A DNA stretch of 50,126 nucleotides, from assembly GCF_016658545.1 (NCBI RefSeq), contig NZ_JACVZC010000032.1:1-50126 (forward strand). The letters run 5' to 3'. The DNA comes from Pseudomonas sp. S37 (GTDB taxonomy: Bacteria; Pseudomonadota; Gammaproteobacteria; Pseudomonadales; Pseudomonadaceae). The notes under the pieces are model-generated. The model had not been told where the DNA came from. It was given only the letters and a program-made list of their open reading frames with translations, and searched no databases. Numbering within the stretch: the stretch's first letter is position 1; each line of letters opens with the position of its first letter. Positions 47,277-50,126 of this stretch are shown here, in pieces. Both the position numbers and the translations under genes were made by a program.

Positions 47277-47639
47277 TCAGCTCACACGGCTGAGTTCAAC
47301 CAGGCGATCCGAGCCACCTTCGGCTACGCGGCCAGACTGTTCGATCAGGCGGTCGGAGCCACCTTCGGCAACACGGCCAGACTGTTCGATCAGGCGGTCG
47401 GAGCCACCTTCGGCAACACGGCCAGACTGTTCGATCAGGCGATCCGAGCCACCTTCGGCAACGCGACCCGATTTCTCGATCAGGCGATCCGAACCACCTT
47501 CAGCAACGGTTTTCAGCGGCTGGGCAATTTCGATGGCGCTGGAGCGCGATTCGGCAGTCAGGTGCTGTTCGGCGGCTGGCAGGGCGAAAGCGTTGGCAGC
47601 CAGGATGGACAGGGTCAGGGTCAGCAGGGGGCGTTTCAT
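47277..47639 (-). CDS. Small secreted protein built of five 15-residue repeats
   Basis: The 120-residue precursor has a Sec signal (MKRPLLTLTLSILAANAFA, cleaved near residue 19), a spacer of about 25 residues, then five tandem units of the pattern VAEGGSDRLIEQSGR (residues 45-119) and a final Ser. GAGGAG precedes the ATG. The mature protein is small, charged and Gly/Ser-rich, with no cysteines. I know of no function; I recall similar Pseudomonas proteins carrying the weak label 'phage infection protein' but cannot verify it. The gene has its own terminator and is monocistronic. Confidence 0.85.
   Translation of the reverse strand: MKRPLLTLTLSILAANAFALPAAEQHLTAESRSSAIEIAQPLKTVAEGGSDRLIEKSGRVAEGGSDRLIEQSGRVAEGGSDRLIEQSGRVAEGGSDRLIEQSGRVAEGGSDRLVELSRVS
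47283..47507 (-). repeat. 45-bp tandem repeat, five units, within the secreted-protein gene
   Basis: Five in-frame 45-bp units. The central units are almost identical in DNA (gttgccgaaggtggctccgac shared by units 3 and 4), while the first and last have diverged. The pattern suggests recent unit duplication and a copy number that could vary between strains. Confidence 0.9.
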
Positions 47640-47878
47640 GATTGGGTGCTCCTCTCGGGGGCTGGAAAGTGGGTACGAAACCAATGCTACGCCGGGTAAC
47701 GCCAGAGAGAAGTTCATACGGGTAATGGTAACAATCGACCGTATTGATAGAGGTTCGCAACATCTCTAGATCGCGGTTTTCGGGCAGGATGATGGCTATA
47801 TGGCGTCATCGCCCATGGGTAACACGAGGTAGTGGCGCGACGCATTGCTGAGCAAAACGCCAGGAAAAACTTGGTTAT

Positions 47879-47910
47879 CATGGCGCCATGGATAAAACCC
47901 CTCGGGTTTT
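47879..47910. promoter_or_regulatory. Palindrome and hairpin in the asmA upstream region
   Basis: CATGGCGCCATG (47879-47890) is a perfect 12-bp palindrome, followed at once by AAAACCC-ctc-GGGTTTT (47894-47910), a terminator-like hairpin. Both lie 70-100 bases before the AsmA start in a 339-base divergent intergenic region that has no other feature I can support. They could be an operator plus attenuator. Confidence 0.4.
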
Positions 47911-47978
47911 CATCAGTCCCAGATACTAAGTGCCATCGCTGCGCCTGTTCTGTGCCATACCGCAAGGAGAATCACGCA

Positions 47979-50045
47979 ATGACGCGCCCCGCCAGAATCG
48001 TCGTCTGGACCCTAGCCACGCTGCTGACAGTGCTGGCAATACTGGTGGTAGTGATCGCCACCTTTGACTGGAACCGGGTCAAGCCGCTGCTAAACGAGAA
48101 GGTCTCCGAGGCCTTGCACCGGCCATTCGCGATCAATGGCAACCTCGCCGTGCACTGGCGCACCGAGCCCGAAGAGGGCGGCTGGCGTGCCTGGGTGCCG
48201 TGGCCGCACTTCATTGCCGAAGACCTGACCCTGGGCAACCCCGAGTGGCTCAAGGAACCGAAAATGGTCGGCCTGGAGCGCGTGGAGTTTCGCCTGGCAC
48301 CGCTGCCATTGTTGTTCCAGCAGATCAGCATCCCGCGCATCAACCTGACCAAGCCCACGGCCAGCCTGACGCGCCTGGCCGATGGCCGCGCCAACTGGAC
48401 CTTCGACTTCGGGCCGAAGGATGAAAACGCAGCGCCGTCCAAGTGGGTGCTGGACATTGGTGCGATCGGTTTTGACCAGGGCAATGTCAGCTTCGACGAC
48501 CAGACCCTGAAAACCAGCATGAAGGTGCAGGTCGACCCGCTGGGCAAGCCCATCCCGTTCAGCGATATTGTCGGCAAGGCCAGCGCCGAGAAAGCCGGCG
48601 GTGCGCAGGACTACGCCTTCGGCTTCAAGGCCCAGGGCCGCTACAAGGGCCAGCCGGTATCCGGCACCGGCAAGATCGGCGGCCTGCTGGCCCTGCAGGA
48701 CGCCAGCCAGCCGTTCCCGCTACAGGCTGACGTGCGCATCGCCGATACCCACGTGGTGCTTGCCGGTACCCTGACCGACCCGCGCAACCTCGGCGCCCTC
48801 GACCTGCGCCTGCGGCTGTCGGGTGCCAGCCTGGGCAACCTGTACCCACTGACCGGGGTTACCCTGCCCGACACCCCGGCCTACTCCACCGACGGCCGCC
48901 TCAGCGCCAACCTGCACGCGGCGCAGGGGGCGACGTTCAATTACCAGGGCTTCAACGGCAAGATCGGCGACAGTGATATCCACGGCGACCTGGCCTTCGT
49001 CGCCAGCCAGCCACGGCCCAAGCTGGCCGGCAACCTGGTGTCCAACCAACTGCTGTTCAAGGACCTGGCGCCGCTGATCGGTGCCGACAGCAATGCCGAG
49101 CAAAAAGCCCGTGGCGGCGCCAGCAAGCAGCCGGCCGGCAAGGTACTGCCAGTAGAAGAGTTCCGCACCGAGCGCTGGCGCGCAATGGACGCAGACGTCA
49201 CCTTTGCCGGCAAGCGCATCGTGCACAGCGAGCAACTGCCGTTCAACGACCTGTCGGCCCACGTGATCCTCGAAGATGGCCTGTTGCGGCTCGACCCCCT
49301 ACGGTTTGGCGTGGCGGGTGGCAGCCTTGCGTCCAATATCCGCCTGGATGGTCGAAGCGTGCCGCTGCAAGGCCGTGCCCGGCTGACGGCGCGCGGTTTC
49401 AAGCTCAAGCAACTGTTCCCCACCTTTGCGCCGATGCAGACCAGCTTTGGTGAGCTGAACGGCGATGCCGACATCAGTGGCCGGGGCAATTCGGTGGCAG
49501 CCTTGCTGGGCACGGCAAATGGCGATTTGCGTATGCTGGTCAATGATGGCGCGATCAGCCGCAGCCTCATGGAAATCGCCGGGTTGAACGTGGGCAACTA
49601 TGTGGTTGGCAAGCTGTTCGGCGATGAGGACGTGAAGATCAACTGCGCGGCCGCCGATGTCGGGATCAAGGATGGCCTGGCGACGACCCGGTTGTTCATC
49701 TTCGATACCGAGAACGCGATCATCTACATCAACGGCACGGCCAACTTTGCCAGCGAGCAGCTGGACCTGAAGGTCACCCCGGAATCGAAAGGTTTGCGCC
49801 TGTTCTCGCTGCGTTCGCCGCTGTATGTACGCGGGCCGTTTGCCAAACCGAGTGCCGGTGTGCAGGCGGTGCCGCTGGCGTTGCGTGGGGCGGGGATGGT
49901 GGCGCTGGGGGTGGTGGCCGGACCGGCGGCGGGGCTGTTGGCACTGATTGCGCCTAGCAGCGGGGATGATCCTAACCAGTGCACGCCGTTGTTGCAGCAG
50001 ATGAAGGCGGGCAAGGCGCCGGCTGCGGTGAAAGGCAAGAAATGA
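47979..50045 (+). CDS. AsmA family protein
   Basis: A 688-residue inner-membrane-anchored protein with a single N-terminal membrane helix (about 6-30) and a large periplasmic part. The AsmA N-terminal pattern is FDWNRVKPLLNEKVSEALHRPFAINGNLAV, and the C-terminal AsmA_2-type region contains LNGDADISGRGNSVAALLGTANGDLRMLVNDGAIS. AsmA-like proteins form long beta-taco/bridge structures linked to outer-membrane biogenesis and lipid transport. AAGGAG precedes ATG 47979 with 9-base spacing; the longer in-frame extension crosses the palindromes and is rejected. Confidence 0.92.
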   Translation: MTRPARIVVWTLATLLTVLAILVVVIATFDWNRVKPLLNEKVSEALHRPFAINGNLAVHWRTEPEEGGWRAWVPWPHFIAEDLTLGNPEWLKEPKMVGLERVEFRLAPLPLLFQQISIPRINLTKPTASLTRLADGRANWTFDFGPKDENAAPSKWVLDIGAIGFDQGNVSFDDQTLKTSMKVQVDPLGKPIPFSDIVGKASAEKAGGAQDYAFGFKAQGRYKGQPVSGTGKIGGLLALQDASQPFPLQADVRIADTHVVLAGTLTDPRNLGALDLRLRLSGASLGNLYPLTGVTLPDTPAYSTDGRLSANLHAAQGATFNYQGFNGKIGDSDIHGDLAFVASQPRPKLAGNLVSNQLLFKDLAPLIGADSNAEQKARGGASKQPAGKVLPVEEFRTERWRAMDADVTFAGKRIVHSEQLPFNDLSAHVILEDGLLRLDPLRFGVAGGSLASNIRLDGRSVPLQGRARLTARGFKLKQLFPTFAPMQTSFGELNGDADISGRGNSVAALLGTANGDLRMLVNDGAISRSLMEIAGLNVGNYVVGKLFGDEDVKINCAAADVGIKDGLATTRLFIFDTENAIIYINGTANFASEQLDLKVTPESKGLRLFSLRSPLYVRGPFAKPSAGVQAVPLALRGAGMVALGVVAGPAAGLLALIAPSSGDDPNQCTPLLQQMKAGKAPAAVKGKK

Positions 50046-50061
50046 GAAAGGGGGCCGCGTT

Positions 50062-50095
50062 GCGGCCCATCGCGACACAAGGCCGCGCCTACAAG
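50062..50095. repeat. REP element, second class, single arm
   Basis: gcggcccatcgcgacacaaggccgcgcctacaagg resembles one arm of the long inverted repeat after dnaB (28201-28232), with a few substitutions, 16 bases after the AsmA stop. The partner arm, if present, lies beyond the window. Confidence 0.75.
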
Positions 50096-50126
50096 GGATC
50101 AGCACAGGGTCAGGTTAAGCCACCTC

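Noticed and set aside
47832..47850. A sigma-54-like sequence tggcgcgacgcattgct
   Set aside because: The GG to GC distance is 13 instead of 12 bases, which abolishes RpoN recognition.
47832..47978. N-terminal extension of the AsmA frame to 47832
   Set aside because: It has no ribosome site, crosses the palindrome and hairpin, and would hide the N-terminal membrane anchor; AAGGAG before 47979 decides the start.

Overview
The window is chromosomal DNA from a Pseudomonas of the P. putida group. The evidence is the high GC content, the gene order mutL-miaA-hfq-hflX-hflK-hflC-hisZ-purA and rpsF-rpsR-(DUF2232)-rplI-dnaB, an azurin gene next to nadE-pncB, and many copies of the putida-type REP palindrome between genes. 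Species assignment is inference from gene content and repeats, not a database match.

Layout. (1) 1-13.5 kb is a housekeeping block: queG is divergent from a compact run of nnrD, tsaE, amiB, mutL, miaA, hfq, hflX, hflK and hflC (wall amidase, mismatch repair, tRNA modification, RNA chaperone, FtsH regulators), then hisZ and purA. (2) 13.7-20.3 kb holds a chemoreceptor, a DUF2867 protein, a two-gene iron(III)-type ABC importer without an ATPase gene, and a SAM-dependent methyltransferase. (3) 20.3-28.1 kb carries two identical tRNA-Leu(CAG) genes and the rnr-rlmB, rpsF-rpsR-DUF2232-rplI and dnaB units. (4) 28.1-35.2 kb mixes a DUF3077 gene with a structured upstream region, ygiQ, a LOG-family hydrolase, azurin, and the NAD salvage pair pncB-nadE. 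(5) 35.2-40.8 kb is a complete branched-chain amino acid ABC importer (braC-livHMGF) with a near-perfect sigma-54 promoter. (6) 40.8-43.6 kb is an AT-rich, foreign-looking three-gene operon on the minus strand: a PD-(D/E)xK nuclease-like sce7726 protein, an sce7725 ('beta') family protein, and a RES-domain NAD phosphorylase-like toxin. (7) 43.6-44.4 kb is non-coding and holds a cluster of DnaA-box-like 9-mers. (8) 44.4-50.1 kb carries an SDR oxidoreductase, an AGE-family isomerase, a TetR regulator, a small secreted protein made of five 15-residue repeats, and an AsmA-family protein.

The strongest candidate for an undescribed system is the sce7726-sce7725-RES operon. It combines a predicted nuclease fold, a partner of unknown function and a predicted NAD-consuming effector. 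The genes are translationally coupled and differ sharply in base composition from their neighbours, as expected of a horizontally acquired anti-phage or toxin-type module. The DnaA-box cluster beside it is the second most interesting locus; it could be a DnaA titration site or an origin-like element. The structured upstream region and truncated leader gene of the DUF3077 protein, and the repeat-built secreted protein, also deserve attention.

All functions are assigned by reading motifs; no searches were run. REP palindromes sit at most gene ends and probably serve as transcript 3' ends.
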